A stretch of 64,000 bases of DNA from Galerina marginata (lineage: Eukaryota > Basidiomycota > Agaricomycetes > Agaricales > Galerinaceae). The notes beneath the pieces are model-generated. The model searched no databases and was not told the DNA's origin. It worked only from the letters and a program-made list of their open reading frames with translations. This document shows positions 10,699 to 22,136 of this stretch, piece after piece; position 1 is the first letter of the stretch; each line of letters opens with the position of its first letter. Where the stretch lies: NCBI GenBank assembly GCA_023014335.1, contig JAECYW010000001.1, positions 1,550,001 through 1,614,000 of the forward strand. Direction: 5' to 3'. The translations under genes were made by a program, and so were the position numbers.

Positions 10699-12732
10699 TC
10701 AACGTCTATCACGATGCTGAATACGCACGGTTTCTCTAGTGGGTGTTGTTGGTGCAGTATGATCACCTATTTGTGTCCTTGCCTCTCCTGCTAAAACTTT
10801 CCACTTCCTTGCTTCTTCAAGCCTAGTATATTTGCTTTGTTCCTCCAACACAGTTTCTACTGCATCAATAACCGCAGAAGCGAGCTTTGTGCCGAAAAAA
10901 TCCCTCTGCTTGACTGACTTCGAGTTCTCGTTTCTTTCCGAGCCAGTACTGACAAGATTTTCAAGTCCAAGATAATCCACGATGCGCAGAGCTTGCCGCA
11001 TGTCTGCACGGTTTTTGGTGCTCAACGCAACCCGGAGCATGGATGACATGAACTCTGCAGTAGCAGGGAGGTTTCTTCCTAGACCGCGTTTGTCAAATCT
11101 CGGGACAGCAGCTACCGAACCGTCCATAAAGTCATGGGCATGATAGCCCGTCATTAAATCGAACGTCCGTGTGGCTCCATTCCAGTCCCCACTTCGCCTG
11201 CATGCTTGCATGACGAGGTTGTAAGTCGACATTCCGGGACGAATTTTAGGCCCATTCGGGCCTGTGATCTCTTGACGAAGCATCCATTCCAGCGTTTCGA
11301 CGGCATGGTACCCCAAGCCCGTTTCACGTAGCGTGAGCTCCGCCCTGAGGACTTCTTCCATATGTGCTCGATCGAGGATGGATACACCGCCAATGTCATC
11401 TGGTCTTCTTTTGACTTGTTGGAGAAATTTGGTAGCCAGGGCGTAATTTTCGCTTTGATTACAAAGTCTCAAAATGGCTGCCAGAGATTCGGGTTGTAGA
11501 GGGAACATCCCTGGTTTTGAAACCGACTTGTCCGTTTCTAGACCAAAATATTGGGTTACGAGCCTCAAGGCCAACTGGTGATCTGGTTGATTCCCCCCTG
11601 CCAATGCTCCCAGAGCTGCGACAACTGTATGCGAGTCAGGCGTGAAACCTGGAGACTTTTTGGATGCTTTGATCAGCTGGCTCCAGATCATCCTCGCATC
11701 GGCGGCAACTTTGACACTTCCTTCGGTTGTGTCGTTCTTGGCAGCAGCAATGGCTTGGAACATGGCAGTGAAAACAAATTGATTAGGCGCCAGCGGCCCA
11801 TCTTGGTCCATTGCATAATAAACGTCAAATACCTCCTGGTATAGTCCTGCATTTCCGAGGATGCGGATATACCCCGCCAGTGGGTCAATGGACAGTTCTG
11901 CATCATTTGGGTCATGCCTTTTGAGAGACGAGACGTGCCGTTGGAAGGCCTCGTATAGAGAACGAGCATTTACGAGTTGCTTTGGGTGTGTAGACCAATG
12001 ATCAATTCGGGCCAACCCATTGAAGAATGTTTGGAATGTTCTCGTCGTGGGACTAAATCCTCTTCTCTTCATCTGAAACGTTCTAAGTGAGGAGGGGTAG
12101 GAGATGATGGTAGGACTATACTCACGTCCACGAATAATTGATAACCCAATTGGAATCGCTTCGCCTTCAAAGTTTCCCATATGAGAGTATTCCACACTGG
12201 GGTGTTTTGGGCATCTAATGGCGCGTTCTTCAACATATATACGGCATCATCGAGCTTCCCCGCATCACAGAGCTTTTTCAGTCTACTCGAAAGAATGTGA
12301 GGTTCAAGGGGACGAAGCCCTCCCTTTGGCGATTACGTTGGAGGGGTCGTAATGTCGCGAACGGAATCTTGGCACAGCACTTGGAGAGGAAGTAGCCTGG
12401 TCATTTTGGTGAGCTATACGCCTCGGAGTGTTTGTCTTCCTTGTTGCATTTAGTTGAAGTTGTTGTCGACGAATAAAGCGAGGCAACACTGGTGCCTCTG
12501 TGCCTTTACCATCGGAGACTTCTCGAGGTGATTGACGCGTTGACAAAAAGCGTCTATCTAATTCTATGGGAGAGGGTTCATATATTGGTCTTGGTGAATG
12601 TCGCGCGTCCAACCATGTCGAAAACGCTTTTAAACACAGTTGCTGTGCTACCAGAGTGGTTGATGTCGGTGGAGCACGCTCGAGAAGGACATTTCCACCT
12701 GCTTGACTAACTTTTCGGAGCATAGTGAACAC
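10699..12732 (-). CDS. Mitochondrial pentatricopeptide-repeat protein
   Basis: Probable RNA-binding factor for organellar transcripts. The N-terminus (12732; MFTMLRKVSQAGG) is rich in Arg, Ser and Thr and lacks acidic runs, as in mitochondrial presequences. Helical-pair repeats follow, such as LKKLCDAGKLDDAVYMLKNA, GYIRILGNAGLYQEVFDVYY, and STYNLVMQACRRSGDWNGA with TRTFDLMTGY. One intron is clear: GTGAGT..TTTCAG near 12070-12127, joining LFVD to MKRRGFSPTTRTFQTF. Between 12304 and 12370 the frame changes by one base. A 52-bp GTGCCA..AAAG intron would explain this, but its donor is weak. The basic C-terminus stops at 10699. The target RNA is unknown. Confidence 0.8.
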
Positions 12733-13272
12733 TGAAGGAGTATATACGAAACGGAAAAATTCAGAGGTCAGGTTTGGTCACAAGATCCACAAGGCCAAAA
12801 TTAGATCTAGAAATAGAATTGATGGTTCTTCCGCATCCACCGTGTTGACGTTCCCAGTCCATCCCTCTTTTTGACTCCTTATAACTCATTGTTGTCATTT
12901 CAGACCCCTTCTAAATCTTGGATGACTTGCACCTACTTTATTACCCCTCAAGTAGGATAAAACCCCTGCCGATTCTGCACCATCTCCATGCACAGTAAAC
13001 GAATTGTTCCACCGGCCTCTCAGAATACCTCGGTATAACATATTACATTCCAACTTCGAAGTCGCGAGAATAGATGAACAACACGTTAAGGACTGCATCT
13101 TGGCGCACCAAGCTCCGTGGTTCTCTGTTTGCCCGAAAATTTCGACCCGCTTCAAATTCGGACAATCCATACGTACCTCCACGTTTATCTGTTGCGATGC
13201 TTTTCCGAGGCATATAAATCAGGCGCTTGTACTTGAGTGCAGCCTAACACTTAGTGCCAGTCTTTTGTTGCG
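12733..13272. promoter_or_regulatory. Divergent intergenic region, PPR gene and secreted orphan
   Basis: 540 bp between two divergent start codons. A TATA-like element near its right edge is listed separately. Short frames on both strands have no protein-like character. Confidence 0.4.
13213..13218 (+). promoter_or_regulatory. TATA-box-like element of the secreted orphan
   Basis: TATAAA lies 60 bp upstream of the ATG at 13273 on the same strand. That is a position where a fungal TATA element can direct a short 5' UTR. Such boxes are commoner in regulated than in housekeeping fungal genes. Confidence 0.45.
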
Positions 13273-13982
13273 ATGTACTCGAACGGTCTCCCTTTTACGC
13301 TCCTTGTTTGGGTCCTTTCTCTGCGGTTCATAGCCGCCGTTCCAACATGGGAAGGCATGAACGGCAGGAGTTCAATAGGCTCTCTGATTCCTGGGTCTTC
13401 ATATATTGAGGCTATGGGGATAACCCATCCGGGATACACGAACTATCTAACGGTTCATGAACCAGGTAAATTACCATTCAACGCCTTATAATTTGTTCCT
13501 TGTCCTTCACTTTCCAGTTCTTGCTCATATTGTCAACGAAATAGGTCAAATTGCAAACCTTTCAGTAATGCCGAGCTCTTCTCACCGAGCTGCTCCTCCT
13601 CTGTTTTACATCAATCAGAATCAACTTTGGTTGCTGGTCAACGAAACGACGGTTTATCCGGTGAACATACACAACTCGACTGGTATACACGAGCTTCCAA
13701 TGCAGTTGATTCTCGGAAAGAAGAGAGCAGGGATCACGAATGGAATATGGCGATGGAAGGCTACCCAGCTCTATTACGACTTGCCTGGTGGCAAAAGTAA
13801 CCAAGGGCTTTACTTCCATTGCATACTCGACAGTGGGTTATTCAACGTATTCATGTCAATCATCCCGTAAGTCTTCCCCCACCTAGTGATCTGCCTTTCG
13901 CACTCAACTCCGGTGTAGTGCTCCACCACCAAATGGGTGTCGAATAATGACCCTTCACAGTTTTATTCGTAGTAGTAAATGA
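13273..13982 (+). CDS. Small secreted protein of unknown function
   Basis: Not recognised. The start at 13273 gives an N-terminus with a hydrophobic core (LPFTLLVWVLSLRFIAAV) typical of a signal peptide. The predicted mature part carries possible N-glycosylation sites (NLS, NET, NST) and aromatic-rich strands such as FYINQNQLWLLVNETTVYPV. Two introns are supported: one splits the coding region near 13470-13530, the other is GTAAGT..TGTAG at about 13868-13920. The last exon ends SFIRSSK with a stop at 13982. Total length is roughly 175-180 residues. It may be a cell-surface or effector-like protein, but the sequence does not show which. Its stop is 69 bp from that of the convergent OST1. Confidence 0.65.
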
Positions 13983-14051
13983 AACAATCGTAACTGTTAT
14001 CACGCCACAAAAAAATTGAAATAATATTGACATTGTCTCTATTCATGACAC

Positions 14052-15774
14052 TTATTGCTTTTGGTGAAGTGTGAGGTTCACCCTCCGTGCTATCATACCG
14101 AGCGTAAAGAGACCCAGGAATGCTGTTCCAACGGCAATCGGCTTCTTGAGGTGAGCCGACCACGAAACTTTGTATGATACCTGATAATATTTGAATGAGA
14201 GGTTAAGCGTTTGAAAAGTTGATGAAACTTACAAATATGCTTTCAGCGTGCTTGACAGTCAGATCTTTGTAATTAAACGACAACGCAGGGCGTCCAGTTG
14301 TATCGAGATACGTCGTGTGCGTTTCAATCGAGTTCGCTACAGCGGGGAATGGTGCCGCAAATTGGATATCCCTTGACAAGTTAAGTGCGTAAATAATTAT
14401 CCTAGAAATCCTGGGCAAGTACTTACGTTGCGCCTTCAGGAAGAATTATTGTTAATTCTTCTTTATTGACGACTGCGCCTAAGATAGGTGTCATGATAGG
14501 CACTTCGACAATGTAACGGCCAGTGGACTTGTCGTAGCTCGCTGAATCTTCGAGAGGTGCATCCCATCCGAGAGTGAAACTATAGTTCCAGCCGCCCAAA
14601 AGCGGGTAGCGAGGTTTAAACTCCAAAATACTGAATTCAGTCCCTTGCCTATTCTTTGGGACAGAAGGGGTGGTCCTCAATTTTGACGTCGACACATTGC
14701 CAATGGTGTCATAATAATATGTATTCCGGATACCGGCAGGAAGATGAAGAGTCAGAGCAGGCAGGACATGAGGGGCAGGGCGCTTGTAGAACGCTTGTGT
14801 TTGATGGTCAAGACGTGAGAAATGGCCTTTCAACCTTGAGAACGAACATGAACAACGAGGTTCTTGAGAATTAGACATGGCTCACTTAGGTCCGGCGTTG
14901 TTTAAGACGATATCATCCTGTGTGTTCAAGTTTGCGCCCCAATGACTGATTTCGACTAAGCGCTTAAGCTTGAGAACCTCAAGCACCGGCTGCTCGTGAT
15001 AATAATGGACGGTGATCGGTTGCTGGTACTTCTCAATAAATTCCTCGGTGCTGGGTGGGATATTGTCATAGGGTCCATACACCACAGTGGCGCCGGACTT
15101 TGACGCTGAGGTATTCTCGGCGAAGCTCTCAATGTTCTTGGGTGTCGTGAACGAAATCACACGCGGTGTAAGAGCCCTTAATTATAATAAGTTCGGGATG
15201 CTATAACAGAAAAAACGCTGGAACATACTTGATTTTAGTGCGCTGCACAGTGGTCGCGTAAGGGCTGAGGATGAAGAGGCCAGTGGTGTACCTGAGTGCT
15301 TGTTCGTCATTTTGTCCGGCAGTCGTAGGCCAAGGTTCAGTGGCATGCGTTTGTACAGTTTCCAGAACGAGATTCAATGTCTTGTTGACGGAGAGTGCTT
15401 TCGGCAATGCGATGTCAACCAACTGGTAGTTCCTAAGTAGTAAATTGACGTAAATCCAGAAGAAAGTATCGACGAGACGGTGTAACGCACTCATTGGCGT
15501 CGAAAGCGCGTTCTTTCACTTGCAATGGACTGTTCTGACCCTTCACCGTTGCCTCCAGCCAACTCGTCTTAACCTTCTCGTCGCGTCCGAGGGCGATAGT
15601 GTAGGACTTTTGCCCGTCTTCAAGGGATTTAATTGCGTAGGTCGTTGTGACGTGGACCACTGAGCCCCCGAGTTCGACTGTGCGGACGATCGCCGTATTT
15701 TCAAACGATTGGCTGGAGGCAAATACAGAGGCCACGAAGAAAACGAGTGGAAGAGCGCGCCAGCATTTTGGCAT
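14052..15774 (-). CDS. OST1: Oligosaccharyltransferase subunit OST1 (ribophorin I)
   Basis: Subunit of the ER complex that transfers the lipid-linked glycan to asparagine. The start at 15774 gives the signal peptide MPKCWRALPLVFFVASVFAS. The ribophorin N-domain follows, with ENTAIVRTVELGGSVVHVTT and KSYTIALGRDEKVKTSWLEA. Later exons include VLEVLKLKRLVEISHWGANL, TQAFYKRPAPHVLPALTLHL and YPLLGGWNYSFTLGW, all ribophorin-like. Near the C-terminus is one membrane span, KPIAVGTAFLGLFTLGMIA, after YKVSWSAHL, then a short basic tail ending at 14052. The small introns are regular and the gene looks intact. Confidence 0.92.
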
Positions 15775-15987
15775 GGTGGTTGGTTACAGTGATGGTGTTG
15801 CTCGTTCAGTGACCTTCCACTTTTCTTACTGGCAAATGTCAACGTGTCCAAATCGGTGTGACTATTTTTAGCAAATATGTTCCTCTCAGCGTTTTCGTTT
15901 ACACAAAATTGAAGCCTCAAATTATGGTCAGAATATGTAGAGAAATAGATGCCTACATAACTTATATGAACTTAAACTACATCCCAA

Positions 15988-17030
15988 TTACCAGCCCCAT
16001 GTGGGCGATGGATTTCGGATAGGTTTGTCCTCTCGGACAAGGGCAGCAGATACAATTCTCTTCAGCTTGCGCTCCCTAGCAGCCTCCTTCTCCTGCTCCA
16101 ATGTTTTACCTTCCTTTAAAATGACGCTGATTTTGGAGTGGGGATGCGTCCGGGTCCCATAGTGACCTCGTCCTCGAGGCTCTAACCTTTTTGGGGGACG
16201 CGATCCTTTCGTTACCCAAGCTTCAGCTATTGAGTGAAGAGACGGTCAAACAAATTGGCAAGCATTGAGAATTCCAAAGCGACCAACCAACGACAAGTTT
16301 TCCTTCCTGCAGTCGCTTATATCGGCTGGCGTGGTCCCGAGCTGTAGCAAGCATGTTCATGATTCGTTTGCTGGCTCGTTTCTCGCTGAATTGCATCTGC
16401 AATATTGCATAGTCTATGGGTTTTCCTGCTATCTGTCGCCCGAGCATGTTAAGTTTGCGGTGGGATATTTTGAAGTTCGCAGTCGAGTATTTATGCTAAG
16501 AACAAGCAAACCTAGTCAATCTTACGGAAGTTAAAGGTATATTGACGACGCACCGAGTTGGGCTTTAGTTTGGCGGGACCCTTCACCCCTCTGACGACAG
16601 TCTTATTCTTCGCTGGAACTGGACCAGATGGCTTGACTTCGGTGACATCTTCGAACAAATTAGCCGTTCCCTTTTTCTTTGCTTGTTCTTTGGCAGCTTG
16701 AACTTCCTTCACAGAAAGCGTCTCCTTAACCCCAGGTCCGAGTTTGTCTTTGACCCAATCCAGAGGACGGAAAAGACTCGCACTAAATGAAGACAGATTA
16801 ATTTACTTCAAATCTGGGAAGAAAATCGTCACCGACTTTCGCGTATATGCTGGTGTAAAAGAAGTGGTGGGTATTAGCACCGAGCGACCCAATAATCGCG
16901 CAGCTAATGACTTCGTGAGATTCCGCAGGAAAAAGCGGCATAAAATAACACACAATTGCGTTGGCAGACCTGCATTGGCACGCGTTGGACGAAGACTCGA
17001 AGAGCAAAAAGGACTCGGCACAGTAATCAC
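15988..17030 (-). CDS. MRPL22: Mitochondrial large-subunit ribosomal protein uL22m
   Basis: Structural protein of the mitoribosome exit tunnel. The start at 17030 gives a short presequence ([20 protein letters not shown]). An intron of about 170 bp follows (GTGTGT..TTTAG). Exon 2 has [20 protein letters not shown] and a charged linker. The uL22 fold is seen in [20 protein letters not shown] and [20 protein letters not shown]. The conserved loop [19 protein letters not shown] and [19 protein letters not shown] come near the end, with a stop at 15988. The long N-terminal extension before the fold is usual for fungal mitochondrial versions. It is divergent from YOS1 with only 109 bp between the two ATGs. 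Confidence 0.88.
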
Positions 17031-17139
17031 GCCATCACATCACTGTCACAAACACCTGCTCTCCAATACTTACTAGGTGACCGACTTTGAACTAACCACC
17101 ACCACCACCACATACCCCATACGCTCTTTGTCCCCCATA

Positions 17140-17563
17140 ATGTCTTTCTTCGGGCTTGGAACGGTTATCTATGTCTCGTTACTCATGATAAACGCGATTG
17201 CAATATTGAGTGAAGATCGCTTTCTGGCTAGAAGTAAGCAACCTGTTCCACGATTGTGTACGTGTCCCTTCGTGTTGACGGCTTCCTTACACCTAGTTGG
17301 TTGGGTATCGGCTTCGCGTCAAGTACGGGATGTCAACACAGGTTTCCAGCAGCCCTATGACCAGACTGGCTATGGTGCAGCTCAGGCGGACGTTGGGATG
17401 AAGACGAGAATAATCGACCTTATTAGCGCTGTCCGTACATTAATGCGAAGTAAGTGTCCACCCTTACTTTCAAGTTGCTCGTCTTTCATGACATCTTCCC
17501 TTTCAAGTACCTCTCATAGTGATAAATACCGTGGTCATTCTCTATGAATTAGCATGGGGATAA
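17140..17563 (+). CDS. YOS1: YOS1/IER3IP1-like ER-Golgi transport protein
   Basis: Small membrane protein of COPII vesicles needed for ER-to-Golgi transport. The start at 17140 (MSFFGLGTVIYVSLLMINAI) is the conserved N-terminus of the family. An in-frame upstream ATG at 17077 would add a Thr-rich leader and is not favoured. The first hydrophobic span is followed by LSEDRFLARIGW. Then come GMKTRIIDLISAVRTLMRI and a second span, PLIVINTVVILYELAWG, which is the family's C-terminus. Two GTAAG introns rejoin in frame. An ACC microsatellite lies in the 5' UTR near 17096-17111. Confidence 0.93.
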
Positions 17564-17688
17564 AATACTATTTCCTTTGCACCATTGAAACACACCCGGA
17601 CATGGATATTGCCCGATAATCATCATCATTTGAAACCAAGGAGAAAAACGGGATAGACTATACAGTTACGTCCACCAGCATCTGGCAT

Positions 17689-18532
17689 TCAACTGTTTAA
17701 GCGCTCGTATTCTTGCGCAATTTGCCTGACGAAATCATTAACTGTATGCCCTTCCTATTTTCAAGATGCGGTTAGCGTGGCGCGGAAAGGGAACGTTTCA
17801 ATGTCGAGCTGACCTCGCAGTCTTTCCAGGTGCCATCGTGAACACACACCGCTCGACCACTGATCAGTACCGTGCAGCTTTTTCTACAAGCGGACTTGAG
17901 CGGGGCCATAACATAAATGAGTCACGTACGTGATGTTCAGACCTATACCAAGCAGTGTGCTCGCTTTCAACAGAGCAATACCCTCTGTGCCCTTCCCACT
18001 ACCGTCGAGACCTGCACACTCGCCCGCCCCGCTGCTTCCCCAGTCTATGCCGGCTACTTCCGCGCATTTGAGTGCGACGTCAGGAAGGCCGATGTTTTCT
18101 CTTCCTTGAAAGTTTTGGCATTTTACAAATTCCCACCAATTCGAGAATGGTGCATATTTGCTCGCGCATAACTGCTGGACGTTTCCTGCGCATTCGTCAG
18201 GGCCATGCAAACAAGAAATGCCAAAGTCCGGTTTGGATTCATCAACTCTGTAATGAAATGTATATAAGCTTGAATGTGATGGATTGCCGTGCTCACTTTG
18301 CTACGTATACTAGAGATAGATCCACCTTGTCCAGAACCTTGGCCAATACGTCGTTGAATCTACTTTCGCATAACAACGCATCTGGGCAGCGGCTCATAAC
18401 ACCGAGTTGTACAGAAACTTTGACGTCAGGGACATTTAGGTGGCTCTGGTGATCGTAATTTGAGGAAGGAAGATGTGTTGCAAGCACCGAAGGCAGGCTG
18501 AAAATTATGGCGGGCAAAATGGAGAACCTCAT
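17689..18532 (-). CDS. GILT-family lysosomal thiol reductase-like protein
   Basis: Relative of gamma-interferon-inducible lysosomal thiol reductase, a secretory or vacuolar protein that reduces disulfides. The start at 18532 gives the signal peptide MRFSILPAIIFSLPSVLA. The mature N-part holds MSRCPDALLCESRFNDVL. Further on are HGPDECAGNVQQLCASKYAP and WWEFVKCQNFQGRENIG, the GILT CQNFQ signature region. The C-terminal exons read SCTVLISGRAVCVHDGTWKDC and GHTVNDFVRQIAQEYERLNS, with a stop at 17689. The active-site pair is C-x5-C instead of the animal C-x-x-C. From memory this is also seen in other fungal members, so reductase activity should not be assumed. Confidence 0.85.
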
Positions 18533-18755
18533 GGAAGCACTTGAACGTTCAGGTGGAGATGTTGATAAGGCGCTGCCAATTCGCAAGAAAGCACTGGATG
18601 GCGTCACATATTCCCACTTGACTCATGCTAGACCTCTAATCTATTGGTTCATTGCACAAGGTTAAATTGCTAATGGATTACATGCTAACCATTCAGGCGC
18701 ACGAATGAAAGACAGTCTTGGTATGTACAGCATTGCACTCATCCCTACTCTCAGA

Positions 18756-19551
18756 CTACTGTTGGGCAGCTTCCCACATCCTACGGGCTTCATCATCGCT
18801 TAGCGGAGGGACAAAGTAGCGACAGCGTGATCGAAATGCTATAGACGTCATGTAATTCAGAACATAATCTTCAAGTCCGCCTGACGTACCATCAGCAGAG
18901 CGCTTTCGAACGATGGACTCGACCGCGAGTTCATTATGTACTTGGTTGCGCTGTGAAAGACCGGAATCATTTGGGAATGCCACAAAAGCAGAGAATGCGG
19001 TTTCGGACAATACCTTCACTTGGTTAGCGAATAGCTCTCCCTGCATTTTTCTCCTCGTCCGTTCATCTTGAGACTGGTCTTCCAAGCTCCTTCGTTTTTC
19101 GTCTAGCGATTTGTCGACGACAGTTGTACAATATTCAACTAGCTGAGTTCGGCGTTTCCAGTTCGCTAATGGCATCATCATTGGTGTCAGAACGGCAGAG
19201 TCATCTACAGGAACAAAACTTACCGACCAGATCTCGCCAAATGTATTCGCAAGCTTGATCTTGCACTGTACTATTTCCACTGAGGCCATGAACGCGATCT
19301 TTGTCGCGCATGTTTGCGTTGGCCCGGTTCAGTCTCATTGTGATTGTATCATCGAGACGCCGATATTCCTTTAGAATCTCTGCGAAGATATACAAACCTT
19401 CAGTAAATTTACATTCGGGGTCATTCGAAGATAATATACCCTTGAATAAAGAAAGGTCATGACAGGTGGTTGAGGTGACGTGGATAGTTTGAGGTGTCAG
19501 TGAAGGTGCTTGAACGGCAAGACTCCCAAGTACCGGCTGCTTTGAGGGCAT
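18756..19551 (-). CDS. MIX23/Cid2 family protein
   Basis: Belongs to the caffeine-induced death protein 2 family (human CCDC58/MIX23), small proteins linked to the mitochondrial intermembrane space and import. The chosen start at 19551 gives MPSKQPVLGSLAVQ. The family pattern follows in order: CHDLSLFKGILS; the helical ILKEYRRLDDTITMRLNRAN; ACEYIWRDLV, spliced to ANWKRRTQLVEYCTTVVDKS; the charged SLDEKRRSLEDQSQDERTRR; and EFNVESIVRKRSA. The end is SRCRYFVPPLSDDEARRMW, matching the ERCR..FxPP close of MIX23. Cysteines sit at the usual relative positions. No broken frame was seen. Confidence 0.82.
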
Positions 19552-19898
19552 GTAGATGTTGGCGTAAATAAAGAGAGAAGCCGCATGTCCCAGTTCGGCA
19601 GCCCAAGCCCCCATTTAGGAAATCCAACGTGACCGTAGATTGCGCGACGCGACCACTGCCATGCATAGTTTGAGGCTGCCATTTTAGACACCCCTTCCAT
19701 TTCCGCCTCGATAACATCACCCTGATACAGACTTGTTTTCAGAGCTCCGGAGACGCGATAATGTGCCCCCAGAATTCATGTAGGATGGTGTATTACCGTG
19801 TAAGTCCTGCGTCTGTTGTTCTATTAAGGTTGGGGTACATTTACATATCCCAGTGTTGTATATTGCCGGCCTCGTAAATCGCGTTCTTATATGCGACC
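19552..19898. other. Divergent spacer, MIX23-like gene and WD40 remnant
   Basis: 347 bp between the start codons of two divergent genes. It presumably holds both promoters. No gene or repeat is recognised. Confidence 0.35.
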
Positions 19899-21518
19899 AT
19901 GGAACCTGGACTTTCATTTGCGCAGACTGAAACCAGTCCAAAGTTTTTACAAAAGGAGGTGAGTAAAAATCATTGATACCAGAAATTTAAATATGCGTTT
20001 GCAATAAACAGAGTCGAAGAAAAAGGTTCCCTGACTGTGATTGCAAGTGGTTGCGACGGCACAGGTCCTGATGAAGAAAATGGTGTGTCTTAAGTCATCG
20101 TCATATTTCGCTTATTGATGAGATGATTTATCAGAACAACCTAGTGATTATAACCGACTGGGCTCATTGATGACTTGGTGCACCGGGAAGCTTGATACTC
20201 CTGAAGGTCATCAAACGGAGATGCCCTTGGGCTGTGAATCCGATATAGTAAAGCACTATGCTATACACGACATTAAGTTCGACCCCATCAGGTATTTAGC
20301 CAAATTATTTGTGGATTTCTTTGATTTCAGTCATAGACAGGCCATACGGTGCCGATATGAGAACACGTTTATGGACTGTGTCGGAGCCGACAGAGAATAC
20401 GGACACCAGTCCTCTTCCAAAATAATTGACAAGTATGAGCTGGTGGAAGCAAAAAGAATTAGGGAGGTATTCCCGTCCCCCTCACGAACTAGTTTTTCAG
20501 CCAAACTCATCGATTTCGGCCGTTGCTGAAAGGTAAACTTTCTTACCCAAGGTTTCACACCCAGAATCCGTGACTGAAAATATGCCTTTCGTAGCAAGGT
20601 TCACATACATATACCATCTTCGATGGTGCAACTGTACACACCAACAGCTTCCAACTACATCCTCGTAAGGAACCTCACACAGTCGGTACCATGGCCTGGG
20701 GTATAAAATCCACCCACAACCATTTGTTTGTATCCTCTGAACCCGAACCTTCGGTACTAACTTATCCGCCAGTAAAAAAAATAGGGAGGTTAGCTGAGTA
20801 CTTCAAGGCTTGCACAAAGTCTATGACATAGCCAACCAGACCCCGCTTCATAACCTGGATGCAACAGAGGCCGCCGATGCCCTTGGTCCAAACCCAACAG
20901 GTAATTCTAGTCTTCTTCATGTAAGCATGGGAATTGATTATTGTTGTCCAGGCGCGATTCTTGCACTGTCGACACGAACCGAAGAAAATAGGCACATCTT
21001 GCGCCTGTATGATGTCGGACATCAAGAACACCAAGCAACGACTAAATAAATATTGAAACCTTCCCTTCACGTACAGAGGGTGAGGTTAATTGTGCGGCCT
21101 TCAGCCCAGACGGACTCTACAATGCTCTAGCCCGGAACAACGATCACGTTCATGTCTATGATGTGCGCATGCTTGACCGAGGACCTTTATTTCAATGAGC
21201 ACTTTGGCGAGTCTAAAGCGGCATCACAGGACTTTGTTTTTGGTGTGGTTAAATCCCAGTGGCTGCATTCGGAGCAAGCCATACGCATGGCCCTTGTGAC
21301 CGCAGGAGAAAGACGGTAGGGACAACTTCCAGTCGTGCAAGGATTTTGCTGATATTGTTCGTCGTTGGACAGGTTGTGTCCGCCTGTGGAACCCCTTGAT
21401 GTCGAACGACAGTCACCTCTCGAGGAGAATGGGTCAGCCATACGCAGAGACTAATGCCGAGAGTACTCACACGATTAGCTGGTGTTCACCTGCGAAACGA
21501 TCGCCGAAAGAAAATTAA
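19899..21518 (+). pseudogene. WD40-repeat protein gene with broken frames
   Basis: Fragments of WD40 blades are readable in order on the plus strand. They include VHTNSFQLHPRKEPHTVGTM, WGIKSTHNHLFVSSEPEPS, HILRLYDVGHQEH, GEVNCAAFSPDGLYNALARN, HVHVYDVRMLDRGPLF, then VVKSQWLHSEQAIRMALVTAG and CVRLWNPLMSND. They cannot be joined by GT..AG introns alone. The frame slips by one base near 20320, near 21196 (LFQ meets a TGA, while EHFGESK continues one base on) and near 21312 (an extra A before GACGG). Another mismatch lies near 20770-20810. Either the gene is decaying or this stretch carries several sequencing insertions. The exact protein is not recognised. The proposed start is an ATG at 19899. 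Confidence 0.6.
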
Positions 21519-22136
21519 CCAATATCAGAGCTTACTTCAGTCACTGATATCCCACTCATCTTATTGTGCTGGACAGTTACTATATTCGACAATATCATCC
21601 TTCAATGGCTCGCCACTTCTATCGCAACACAACAGGCATGATTTGATGGGCCCAGACCGCATCACTGCCTTTGCGAATTTAGTCTCTCGTCAGAGTTCCT
21701 TTAAGTACTACTGCCGATGACAAGAAAAACTGGGCAAATAACAATCAAATTCCATGATTTTCCCATAATATGTATACTGTATGGAACACAAGGAGAAATC
21801 CGAGTCAATGCCAATTGTAGGAAGGCCCAATGCGGATCGAATGGTACACTGTATTATAGACTACATTATGGACATTAGGTGATGACAAGAGGGTATACAG
21901 GGGCTTAAAACAACAACTATGTAGTGACAAGGCGAGGGAACATGGATAGCGAGACAGCACAACGAATTCAAAGACACGAGGTCAACTCGGTGAAGGAATA
22001 GGATACCTGATAGCAAAGAGCTAGAGGGAAAAGACGACGGGTTTGGGACCAAGTGCAAATGGACATACAGCAAGACTAGTTCAAGGGCCAGAATATTTGA
22101 CTCTTTTTAGGGAAGGTCAGCTTTAGGCGACCAAGA
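21519..22136. other. Non-coding stretch
   Basis: About 620 bp between the end of the WD40 remnant and the stop of the convergent zinc-finger gene. No gene, RNA or repeat is recognised. The right part is probably the zinc-finger gene's 3' UTR. Confidence 0.4.

Noticed and set aside
17077..17139. Upstream ATG extending YOS1 by 21 residues
   Set aside because: The extension is a Thr-repeat coded by the ACC microsatellite, while MSFFGLG is the conserved family start.
21861..22073. A 70-residue hydrophobic minus-strand frame
   Set aside because: It is short and isolated, with Ser/His/Pro-rich sequence of no family type. It is most likely chance in the zinc-finger gene's 3' region.
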